From Candidatus Zixiibacteriota bacterium (GTDB lineage: Bacteria > Zixibacteria > MSB-5A5 > GN15 > FEB-12), in contig JAHIVM010000530.1 of the NCBI GenBank assembly GCA_018816665.1, positions 1 to 12,187 of the forward strand: a stretch of DNA of 12,187 nucleotides, given 5' to 3'. Below are positions 5,558 through 12,187 of the stretch, in pieces (positions within the stretch are counted from its first letter, which is position 1; the number at the start of each line of letters is the position of its first letter). The translations under genes and the position numbers were made by a program. A model generated the notes under the pieces. The model saw only the letters and a list, made by a program, of their open reading frames with translations. It ran no database searches and was not told the DNA's origin.

Positions 5558-8500
5558 TTATTGACAGGCGGGCAGGGTGGCAAAGCTGATAAACAGGTGG
5601 TCAATCAGCTTGGTCAGGTCACCCACGTCGATCGATCCCTCGCTGTCACCGTCGGTGTTGGCTTCCTCAGGACAGCACAGCGGCGCAAACGAAATCATCA
5701 GGTGATCGATGAGACGGGTCAGGTCACCGACATCGGCGCCCTCACTTGCGCTGCAGTCAACGTTGCCGGTCAGGCCGTTGCAGCAACCCGCGCTCACCGT
5801 CATCGTCACCGGAATGGTCATCGACGGGGAATCAGGATCGTTACAGCCCAGAACCACCGAACCGCCAAACGTGCCTTCGGCGATGCCCAGGGCATCAAAA
5901 ACCACGTTGACCGTGCCCGTGCTGAACGGCTCGATTGTGCCCGCCGGAGGATCAGTCACCAGCCACGACGCCGTGTACAGCAGAATCGCCAGATTCTCAT
6001 GCACATACTGGGCGTTGTGAACAACCTGCAAGCCAATATCGCCGGCCGTGTTCTGAATACCGATCGTCGCACCCGCCAGACCGTCGGCATCCGCGCCCGC
6101 ATACATCCGACCGTACTGCAGCAGAATCCGACCGTTCGGCGTCAATACCGCCTGGAAGGTCAGGTCGCCGGTGCCGTCGGGATACGAGTAGTTCGGAACC
6201 GCCACCCAGCTGATGATCAACTGCATCGTCGTTGCATCATAGTAGTAATACACGTCGCCGCCGTTGGCCGGATTCAGATCATCCCACCACAACGCAATCA
6301 TCGCCGAGTTCACACTCCCGTACGGCAACGGATTGTTCCCCGCCGAACCGTACGATCCGTCAAACGTTACCATACCGTTCGCCGAGATGTAAAACTGCGT
6401 GTACGGCGTGTCGTACATCGGGAACTCAAACCCGATCGGGAACGGACCAGCCGTGCCGTCGTCCGTCAACGTTACCGCCGTTCCCAAAGTCGATATGTCA
6501 ATCCAGCTGTACGTCGGACCACCCGGCTCATCGGAATCAAGCCACTGGTACCCGAACGCATCGGGACCACCAGAGTTCTTCGTCGATGCCGGATAATACT
6601 CCTCCATCTGACCCGGATACTTGTCCTCGCCCATCGGACGGCTGCCGAGCGGCTCGATAACCTCCGCCGCCACCACCGGCACCAGCCGGCTCTTCGCATC
6701 CATCGTACAACCCGCCGAATACACCAGACGACCCGGACCGTTGTTCTGGATCTCCAGAGGAACCGTCAGCTGCGAGTCGGGGGCCACGGTCGCATCGATC
6801 GACGACGACATGACCATCATGTCAGGCTCATAGATGTGCAGACTCACCGCAATGCTGCCACTCGCGTTCACGCCGTCGTTCGAGGAGTAACTCAACGAAC
6901 CCGTGTGATCGCCACCGGCCAGACCGGTTGTCGTGATCGTCAGCGTATACTCCGCGCTGTCGCCCGGTGGAATGATCGCTTTCGTGTCGTACGAAAAATC
7001 AAGCCACGCATCATCGGCCGTAAACCAGATACCAAGGTTGCCGTCACCGGCGTTCTTCACCTTGATAAGCTGCTCGCCTGTATCACCCGGCTGCAGCGAG
7101 TCACTGACCGACATCGGCTCGAGCACCAGGCTCGGCGAACCGCTGCCGCTGTATCCCTTCAACTCGATATCATCGATGTTCCAGCCCGCGTACTGACCGG
7201 AACCGTCGGTGATACCAATGCCAAAACGCATCTGGAAGGCCGGGTTGCCGTCGGCATAACCCGATAAATCATAATTGGCTTCCGTCCAGGAACTCGATGT
7301 CAACGTCGTGTTCTCGTTCTCCCAGATCGTCACCCAGTCGGTGCCGTCGAATACCTCGAAGTACACATGATCATACTGGTTGCGTTCGCACCCGATCCAG
7401 TGGTAGTACTTCATCAACAGACCCGTGATCTGTGAGCAGTCAAGCATCGGCGAGGTCACCCAGTGGGTCTGGGTCAGGTTGTTGCTGTATGTCCCGCCGA
7501 CCGTCAGGTCGTTACCCAGCACGCCGTTGGAGGTGCCCGGCGTGTGGTCGTCCGACGGATCACCGCCCAGACCGCCCGGAGCCGTCATCTCCCATTCGCC
7601 CAGACCGCCCAATCCGGTCCAGCCCTGGTTGCTCGAAAAATCGTCAAAGTAAATCACCACCCGGTCGCCAACCGTCAGCGAAAAGTTCGCCGAGGCTGTA
7701 TGCAAACCGGCCGTGATACCCAAATCAACATTCACCGCGTAGCCCTGAGGGCATTCGCTGTCGGCCGATACCGTAAACACGTCGCTGCTGTTGTTGGCCG
7801 TCCCGCCAACCGAATCGAGATCGCCGTACAACGCGTAGTCATCGGTGATCGACAGATACTGATCCGACTCCGTGATCTGGGCTTCAACCCCATACGCGTT
7901 GCCGTGACCCGTATTGGTCAACGTGACAATCAGGTCGGCCGTTTCACCCGGATCAAGGATACCGTTGCCGTTACCACCGGCGACATCGTTGATCGATACC
8001 GAAACAAACTCGACATTAGGACCAACCGCCGTGACCCGGAACGAACCGTACCAGGTGTCGCGAGCCGTGCCGGTGACCTCGAGATCGAAGTCAATGCGAT
8101 GTCCGTCGGGAATGTCGCCGGCCACCGTGAAGGCGAAACCGTCGAGGACATACCCGGTGCCGTTATCGGCCGCAATCGTACCGTAGTATTCGGTGTCATC
8201 GGTGATCGTGACATAGATGTCCGAGGAACTGATCGTCGCCGTGACATCAAGCGCGTCATCCGGTCCGACATTCTTCAACTGGACACCCAGCGTAATATCT
8301 TCACCCGGCTCAACCAGTCCGTTGTTGTTACCCAACGCATCGCTGATCGTGTGTAAATCGTACACGCAGTACGGTCCCGACGGCGCGATCACCGGGACTG
8401 TGGCCATGTAGGGCTCACGGTTCTGAGCGGTGACGACGACATCAGCCGTACCCGGGGACGGGAAGGCCGTGATCGGGACGTCAACACTGCCGGAGGAATC

Positions 8501-10486
8501 TACAAACGCCGCACCGTACAACACACCGTCCATGCTTATAGCGACATAAGACTCAGGGTCGGCGTTGACGGTAATGCTGGTGGAGGTGAACATGAACGAC
8601 GCATCGTGGGATACGCTGTTTTCCGTGGGAAGTCCGACGTAGGTCATGAGCGACGGATCACCCATGAGCATGTAGGATTCCCAGTAGTACGTGATCCGAC
8701 TGCCGCCCTCGGTTACGCCGATATTGCCGGCAAACACGATAGCGGAGTTGGTGACATAGTGGGATGTCATCGGCTCGCCGTGAGTATGCCACATGCCGTC
8801 AAAAGCCGCGATATGGTTTGGATCATAGGCGGGACCAGAGGCAACTACCGGTTTGTAACCCACCGCCCAGTAGTAGTCTTCATCCCAGTAAGTATTGTCC
8901 GTGGCGCCGATGTAGCCGATACCACCTTTGTCGGCGATCTGGAGAAACGCCTCACCAAAACAAGGCGTACTGTAATCGGTGCCGAAGGTATTCGGAGTAC
9001 AGCAGTTGCCAATTCCCAGCAGATACTTATGGTAATTGGTGAGGGCCGGGATGTGACTGGATTCGAAGGATGGCGTCGCATGGCCGTCGTGGCTGCAGTG
9101 GGCCGTATAGTTGTACAGCGAAATACCATCGCTGACCGTCTGACGGATATCTGCCGGCGCCGTGCCCGAGTTGGAGGCGGGGGAGAGCCATACGTTGGCG
9201 TTGATACCGTGCGCGGTGTTGAAATACTCGTTGGAACCGTAATTGATGGCACCGTTACCGAAGGTCAGGTCGTTGCCGTAGGAGTCGTAACCCGATACGA
9301 GCGTGACGTTGGCCAGGTAGCTGGGGTCCGGCATCAGATATTGTTCGTACTCAAGCGTTTTGTCTATCTGAGGCTGAAGCTGTGCGGTGGTCTGCGCTGA
9401 GAAACGGCCGTAGTAGATTTCCGGAAAGTCATCGGCCGGATCTGAGAACTCGAAAAAGCGCAGATCGGTGATGTGACCGTCGATGCCGTCAAAAGGCGGA
9501 ATCTGCTGGGCATCCCCCACGAGGAGGACGAATGACGGCGGCGGATCGATCTCCGTGCCGGCTTCGTACAGCCCCTGTATGTAGCTCTTGATCTGTGTGT
9601 TGGTCGTGCCGATCTGGCCTGCTCCGGTGCCCGTGTAGGCCTCGATGACCGTGAAGCCCTTTTTGGTCTTCCATTCTATGAAAGGCTGCAACTGGGCTTC
9701 GAACATCGGGTCCGAAACGATGAGATACTTCACCGGGTACTTGGTAAGGTCAACAAAGTCCTTGGCGGCCTGAGCCTGGAAGGATGTGTAGTTGAGTATC
9801 TGCTTGAAAATAGGCTCAAAGACCGGTGAGTGTCCGGTAGCCAGCTTGTCCTCGGTTGCGGTCCAGTCAGGATTTTCGAAATCGACCTGGACCGTGAGCT
9901 TGGTGTGCACCCGGACCTTGTTATTGACCGGATTGTACGCTATCGGATTGACCGTGATCCGCCCCAGACGGACGCCGCGCATGGTGCCCATGATTTCCAC
10001 TTCGACCGTCGGCTGAGCGTAAAAATCGTCCACCAGGTAGGTGGAGCGATTGAACTCAAAAGGAACGGATTCCGGATCATCGGATTTGGACAATGACGGC
10101 TGAGCCGGCATGAGTAATTCAGTTAAGCCCATGTCGTTTAACGACAATTCCTGAGTTTCGGAGCTGACAACGCGGGCCTTGAGCACGCATCCCTCCGGGA
10201 TGGCAATCAGCTTCCTCAGGTGCGGAAGATTGGGTTCGCCAATGTTGTACGAACGGCCCAACCCGTCGGCCGTCATCAGGCTAAATGAACCTTCCTTGGT
10301 GTTGACAGTATTGAATTGAACCGTCCCCACGTTCAATTCGAGACTCAGGCCGTCTCCCTTGCTTTCCAGCAACCTGAATCCATTAGGGGTGTCACTTAGT
10401 TGGACATCTTGACCAGCGTAAGTCACCCCACACAGCATTGCTCCCAACAGCAAAACTGCGGCAGAGAAATGAGCAATCTTCCGCAA
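5558..10486 (-). CDS. Giant exported gingipain-like (C25) cysteine peptidase with multi-domain tail and dockerin-like repeats
   Basis: The start is TTG 10486, 4 nt after GGAGGT. The product is 1642 residues. The signal peptide is about 1-24. A C25-type propeptide region is about 30-245. The peptidase domain is about 250-615, with LLVGDAQQIP, YYGRFSAQTTAQ, catalytic His463 in YTAHCSHDG, nucleophile Cys496 in GNCCTPNTF, and the closing MLMGDPSLMTYVG typical of C25. An Ig-like domain (616-700) follows, then two related CARDB-like repeats (about 700-820 and 821-940, each with N-G-(L/I)-(V/D)-PGE). A MAM/jelly-roll-like domain is about 941-1112 and an Ig/BACON-like domain 1118-1220. A second Ig-like domain (1221-1259 plus 1504-1566) is interrupted by a 244-residue beta domain. 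A pair of dockerin-like repeats is at 1568-1642. Gingipains use a T9SS tail, which is absent here. The second dockerin loop (DGDSEGSIDVGD) has acidic residues at all expected calcium positions. Peptidase call is firm; tail domain names are by eye. Confidence 0.93.
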   Translation of the reverse strand: MRKIAHFSAAVLLLGAMLCGVTYAGQDVQLSDTPNGFRLLESKGDGLSLELNVGTVQFNTVNTKEGSFSLMTADGLGRSYNIGEPNLPHLRKLIAIPEGCVLKARVVSSETQELSLNDMGLTELLMPAQPSLSKSDDPESVPFEFNRSTYLVDDFYAQPTVEVEIMGTMRGVRLGRITVNPIAYNPVNNKVRVHTKLTVQVDFENPDWTATEDKLATGHSPVFEPIFKQILNYTSFQAQAAKDFVDLTKYPVKYLIVSDPMFEAQLQPFIEWKTKKGFTVIEAYTGTGAGQIGTTNTQIKSYIQGLYEAGTEIDPPPSFVLLVGDAQQIPPFDGIDGHITDLRFFEFSDPADDFPEIYYGRFSAQTTAQLQPQIDKTLEYEQYLMPDPSYLANVTLVSGYDSYGNDLTFGNGAINYGSNEYFNTAHGINANVWLSPASNSGTAPADIRQTVSDGISLYNYTAHCSHDGHATPSFESSHIPALTNYHKYLLGIGNCCTPNTFGTDYSTPCFGEAFLQIADKGGIGYIGATDNTYWDEDYYWAVGYKPVVASGPAYDPNHIAAFDGMWHTHGEPMTSHYVTNSAIVFAGNIGVTEGGSRITYYWESYMLMGDPSLMTYVGLPTENSVSHDASFMFTSTSITVNADPESYVAISMDGVLYGAAFVDSSGSVDVPITAFPSPGTADVVVTAQNREPYMATVPVIAPSGPYCVYDLHTISDALGNNNGLVEPGEDITLGVQLKNVGPDDALDVTATISSSDIYVTITDDTEYYGTIAADNGTGYVLDGFAFTVAGDIPDGHRIDFDLEVTGTARDTWYGSFRVTAVGPNVEFVSVSINDVAGGNGNGILDPGETADLIVTLTNTGHGNAYGVEAQITESDQYLSITDDYALYGDLDSVGGTANNSSDVFTVSADSECPQGYAVNVDLGITAGLHTASANFSLTVGDRVVIYFDDFSSNQGWTGLGGLGEWEMTAPGGLGGDPSDDHTPGTSNGVLGNDLTVGGTYSNNLTQTHWVTSPMLDCSQITGLLMKYYHWIGCERNQYDHVYFEVFDGTDWVTIWENENTTLTSSSWTEANYDLSGYADGNPAFQMRFGIGITDGSGQYAGWNIDDIELKGYSGSGSPSLVLEPMSVSDSLQPGDTGEQLIKVKNAGDGNLGIWFTADDAWLDFSYDTKAIIPPGDSAEYTLTITTTGLAGGDHTGSLSYSSNDGVNASGSIAVSLHIYEPDMMVMSSSIDATVAPDSQLTVPLEIQNNGPGRLVYSAGCTMDAKSRLVPVVAAEVIEPLGSRPMGEDKYPGQMEEYYPASTKNSGGPDAFGYQWLDSDEPGGPTYSWIDISTLGTAVTLTDDGTAGPFPIGFEFPMYDTPYTQFYISANGMVTFDGSYGSAGNNPLPYGSVNSAMIALWWDDLNPANGGDVYYYYDATTMQLIISWVAVPNYSYPDGTGDLTFQAVLTPNGRILLQYGRMYAGADADGLAGATIGIQNTAGDIGLQVVHNAQYVHENLAILLYTASWLVTDPPAGTIEPFSTGTVNVVFDALGIAEGTFGGSVVLGCNDPDSPSMTIPVTMTVSAGCCNGLTGNVDCSASEGADVGDLTRLIDHLMISFAPLCCPEEANTDGDSEGSIDVGDLTKLIDHLFISFATLPACQ

Positions 10487-10490
10487 AGCT

Positions 10491-10496
10491 ACCTCC
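10491..10496 (-). promoter_or_regulatory. Shine-Dalgarno that fixes the TTG start of the C25 peptidase
   Basis: The minus strand reads GGAGGT-AGCT-TTG. This strong ribosome site is correctly spaced for the TTG and for no ATG. The next in-frame Met is residue 17, inside the signal peptide, and would remove its positively charged N-terminus. Confidence 0.85.
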
Positions 10497-10591
10497 GTTA
10501 GAATTGGTACGCCACGTTTGTCTTGTTTTCAAAGTGCGGGTCGTCAGTCCTGGGCGGGCTAACATCGTCGCTGTTTACTGCGTGTTCGTTT

Positions 10592-10630
10592 GGGTCCGGT
10601 TGACACTACCCGTTGTATGACACCCGACCC
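10592..10630 (-). promoter_or_regulatory. Hairpin with internal direct repeat in the C25 gene leader
   Basis: GGGTC plus GGT (10592-10600) pairs with ACC plus GACCC (10622-10630) across one mismatch. The hexamer TGACAC occurs at 10601-10606 and 10618-10623, a 17-bp period. The element lies roughly 20-60 nt into the predicted leader. It could be an RNA structure or a protein site; no known riboswitch was recognised. Confidence 0.3.
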
Positions 10631-10658
10631 AGAAGTTCGTATATGACCGTTACCTTGC

Positions 10659-10686
10659 AATATACCAAATCAGATCGTTTTGTCAA
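10659..10686 (-). promoter_or_regulatory. Sigma-70-type promoter of the C25 peptidase gene
   Basis: The minus strand has TTGACA (10681-10686), a 16-nt spacer and TATATT (10659-10664), a perfect -35 and a 5/6 -10. The predicted start is near 10652, giving a leader of about 165 nt before TTG 10486. The surrounding DNA is locally AT-rich, as promoters usually are. Confidence 0.7.
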
Positions 10687-10715
10687 TGCTGTATTCCAAT
10701 GAAATTCAGTCTGTT

Positions 10716-10806
10716 AGGCCAGTTGATGGGGATGGTTTGGCCTCTGTTCCGGGCAATCAACATCCTCTTGATTGGGTACTGCCAGGCAACAGGACAGGGG
10801 TGTCCT
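10716..10806. repeat. Three short perfect inverted repeats in non-coding DNA
   Basis: This sits between the terminator at 10915-10954 and the C25 promoter, where I see no gene. The pairs are AGGCCA/TGGCCT (10716-10721, 10738-10743), CAATCAA/TTGATTG (10754-10760, 10768-10774) and AGGACA/TGTCCT (10791-10796, 10801-10806). GTTGAT (10722-10727), in the first loop, is also complementary to ATCAAC (10756-10761). These could be upstream regulatory sites or a small RNA. Neither promoter nor terminator was identified for an RNA. The rest of 10807-10914 shows nothing I can name. Confidence 0.3.
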
Positions 10807-10914
10807 CGATCAGCCGGGGATCGACTTGCGACAGAAACCGTCCTGATTGTGTAACTTGTTTATCGGGAATCATTTGACTCCCCGCGACGGGTGCGACGAC
10901 ACTTCAGGGCGAGG

Positions 10915-10954
10915 CACAAACAAACCGGCGCCCCACTTTGGGGTGGGACGCCGG
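10915..10954 (-). terminator. Intrinsic terminator of the T9SS-sorted protein gene
   Basis: On the minus strand a stem of 6 bp (10949-10954 with 10925-10930), one mismatch and 5 bp (10943-10947 with 10932-10936) closes the loop CCCAAA. It is followed directly by TTTGTTTGTG. It begins about 50 nt after the stop at 11005. This is the most convincing terminator in the window. Its apex closely matches that of the hairpin at 5503-5534. Confidence 0.75.
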
Positions 10955-10969
10955 GTGTTATCAGATCAG

Positions 10970-10986
10970 GCCCCTTCGGAAAGGGC
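10970..10986 (-). terminator. Small hairpin just after the stop of the T9SS-sorted protein gene
   Basis: In minus-strand RNA, GCCCUUU pairs with AAGGGGC over 7 bp including one G-U wobble, around a CCG loop. It lies 18 nt after the stop. There is no T-run after it on this strand, though CTTTTG follows on the plus strand. It probably assists the stronger terminator just downstream. Confidence 0.4.
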
Positions 10987-11004
10987 TTTTGTGCTGACTC
11001 GCGG

Positions 11005-12186
11005 TTACTTCAGCAGGACCATTTTGCGGGTCTCGGTGAAATCACCAGCCTGTATCCGATACAGGTAAATGCCGCTGGCGTTGTCGCCGGCGTGCCATGT
11101 TTCGGTGTGTGTGCCGGCTTCGAGCGGTCCCGCAACCAGCGTCTCAACGTGTTGTCCCACAATATTATAGATATCGAGGGTGACTTCGCAGCGATGGGCC
11201 AGCGTGAAACTGATCGCCGTTGACGGGTTGAACGGATTCGGGTAGTTTTGATTCAACGCGAATCCATCCGGTACATTCCTGGGAGCCCGGCCATCTTCCG
11301 GCTTGAACATGATGTTCGGGACTCCCGGTGGAATCACTCCGGCCGGGATCAGATACCCAAGGTGAATATCCCGGCAGCTGTAGTAGGCCAACCTGGCATC
11401 TTCGAAAGTACCGGAATTGTAGATCGATGACAGGTAGGTGATTGCCTGACTCGCCGTAGCGCCGTCGACCGACACCACCTGCATCTGGCTCATGCGGTTC
11501 GACGCGAAGTTGAGCAATAGCGCCATCAGGAACTTCTTGTAGTACAGTTGATATCTCAACACCCGGTCATCAGGAATCGGTGCATCGAAGTAGAGCCAGC
11601 AAATGCGCTGGAAGGTCATGGGCTGAGGCGGATCGTGCTTGTAGGTCACATCCTCGATCGCAATTCCGTAGCCGTCGGTGCGATCATAGAAGTGGTCGAA
11701 AATCAACTGACCCCAGGCATCCACATCGGCGCCGGTGAAGTAGTCGTGAGCGGCCGGATCCTCGTTCAGGGCCGCCAACTGTGCCAACCACCACCATTTG
11801 TTACGGAACTTCGAGAGCTCGATTTCACCGAGTTCAAAGTCCACCTGAACCGTCTCGCCCTCGACTGTGATAGCAACCGACGGTTCCGATACCGGCATGA
11901 AGCCCAGCGGCACGCCGACTTCAACGGTGTACTCTCCGTTATCTACCATGCCGAAGTCGTAATGGCCGGTAGCATCGGAGCAGGTAGTGGCAATGATAGC
12001 ACCCATCTGAAGCAGATCAACGCAGACCCCTTCCAGAACAGAACCACCGGGTCCGTAGATCATACCGTGAACGTTGGCGAAGGGCGAGACCGGGCTGGGG
12101 ACGCTTATGGACACCAGCTGATCGCCGTACGAGGCGCCATCGCCCATCGCACTGATCGTAAACTCATGAACCACTCCGGTCGGTGC
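11005..12186 (-). CDS. Exported protein with T9SS type A sorting domain (5' end outside window)
   Basis: The frame is open to the right edge (first codons read APTGV). The GTG at 12174 has no ribosome site and sits in what looks like a beta strand, so the true start is outside. 393 residues are present; numbering here counts from the GTG. Residues 33-118 resemble a carboxypeptidase-regulatory-like/SdrD-B-type beta sandwich (NVHGMIYGPGGSVLEGV, TTCSDATGHYDFGMVDNGEYTVEV). Residues about 120-290 form a helical module with the stretch LMALLLNFASNRMSQMQVV, then DGATASQAITYLSSIY; I have no accepted name for it. After a Pro-rich linker, residues 303-389 are the T9SS type A/FlgD-like sorting domain: FALNQNYPNPFNPSTAISF at its start, then IYNIVGQHVETLV, GTHTETWHAGDNASGIYLYRI and a final TRKMVLLK. 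That tail implies export across the outer membrane and surface attachment or release. The main functional domain is missing from the window. Confidence 0.9.
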   Translation of the reverse strand, partial: APTGVVHEFTISAMGDGASYGDQLVSISVPSPVSPFANVHGMIYGPGGSVLEGVCVDLLQMGAIIATTCSDATGHYDFGMVDNGEYTVEVGVPLGFMPVSEPSVAITVEGETVQVDFELGEIELSKFRNKWWWLAQLAALNEDPAAHDYFTGADVDAWGQLIFDHFYDRTDGYGIAIEDVTYKHDPPQPMTFQRICWLYFDAPIPDDRVLRYQLYYKKFLMALLLNFASNRMSQMQVVSVDGATASQAITYLSSIYNSGTFEDARLAYYSCRDIHLGYLIPAGVIPPGVPNIMFKPEDGRAPRNVPDGFALNQNYPNPFNPSTAISFTLAHRCEVTLDIYNIVGQHVETLVAGPLEAGTHTETWHAGDNASGIYLYRIQAGDFTETRKMVLLK

Positions 12187-12187
12187 G

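Noticed and set aside
5462..7267. 601-codon open frame on the plus strand
   Set aside because: It is antisense to the tail of the C25 gene. Its translation is Arg/His/Val-rich with no domain, and it is explained by the G-ending codons of the sense gene.
7463..8356. 297-codon open frame on the plus strand
   Set aside because: It is antisense to the CARDB-like and jelly-roll-like region of the C25 gene and has no recognisable domain.
8606..9400. 264-codon open frame on the plus strand
   Set aside because: It is antisense to the C25 catalytic domain and its residues do not resemble a known protein.
10599..10620. Possible plus-strand promoter starting with TTGACA
   Set aside because: No acceptable -10 box lies 16-18 nt downstream and no plus-strand gene follows.
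12172..12174. GTG as the true start of the right-edge protein
   Set aside because: The frame stays open to the window edge, there is no Shine-Dalgarno, and no signal peptide follows although the protein has a T9SS sorting tail.

Overview
The window looks like part of the chromosome of an uncultured FCB-group bacterium, most plausibly candidate phylum Zixibacteria or a close relative. The grounds are indirect. Two exported peptidases end in paired dockerin-like repeats of the form DVGDLTxLIDHLFIxF flanked by Cys-Cys pairs, a style I associate with that group. A third exported protein ends in a type A sorting domain of the type IX secretion system (T9SS). No marker gene is present to confirm the placement.

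Layout. At 2-1645 (+) lies the 3' part of a YgiQ-family radical SAM protein, cut by the window edge. Everything after it is on the minus strand. 1653-2831 encodes an exported thioredoxin-fold/TPR protein, whose stop lies 7 bp from the ygiQ stop. 3008-5296 encodes a papain-like (C1A) cysteine peptidase with lectin-like, PKD, cohesin-like and dockerin-like parts. 5558-10486 encodes a giant 1642-residue gingipain-like (C25) cysteine peptidase with a long beta-domain tail and a terminal dockerin-like pair. 11005-12186 is the C-terminal part of a larger exported protein with a carboxypeptidase-regulatory-like domain and a T9SS sorting domain, cut by the right edge.

Control signals. Each peptidase gene has its own near-consensus sigma-70-type promoter on the minus strand (TTGACA-N17-TATACT and TTGACA-N16-TATATT), a leader of roughly 140-170 nt, a strong Shine-Dalgarno and a non-ATG start (GTG and TTG). 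So they are separate transcription units, not one operon. Hairpins fill the intergenic gaps. Two of them share a nearly identical apical sequence, and two gaps hold overlapping, mutually exclusive hairpins. A direct repeat flanking a palindrome sits at the predicted start site of the C1A gene and is a good operator candidate.

How the genes may work together (inference): two exported proteases of unrelated clans carry matching dockerin-like tails, and one also carries a cohesin-like domain. They could be held together, or on the cell surface, by dockerin-cohesin contacts. The exported thioredoxin-like protein next door could act on disulfides of these Cys-containing proteins. No RNA gene, CRISPR array or insertion sequence was seen.
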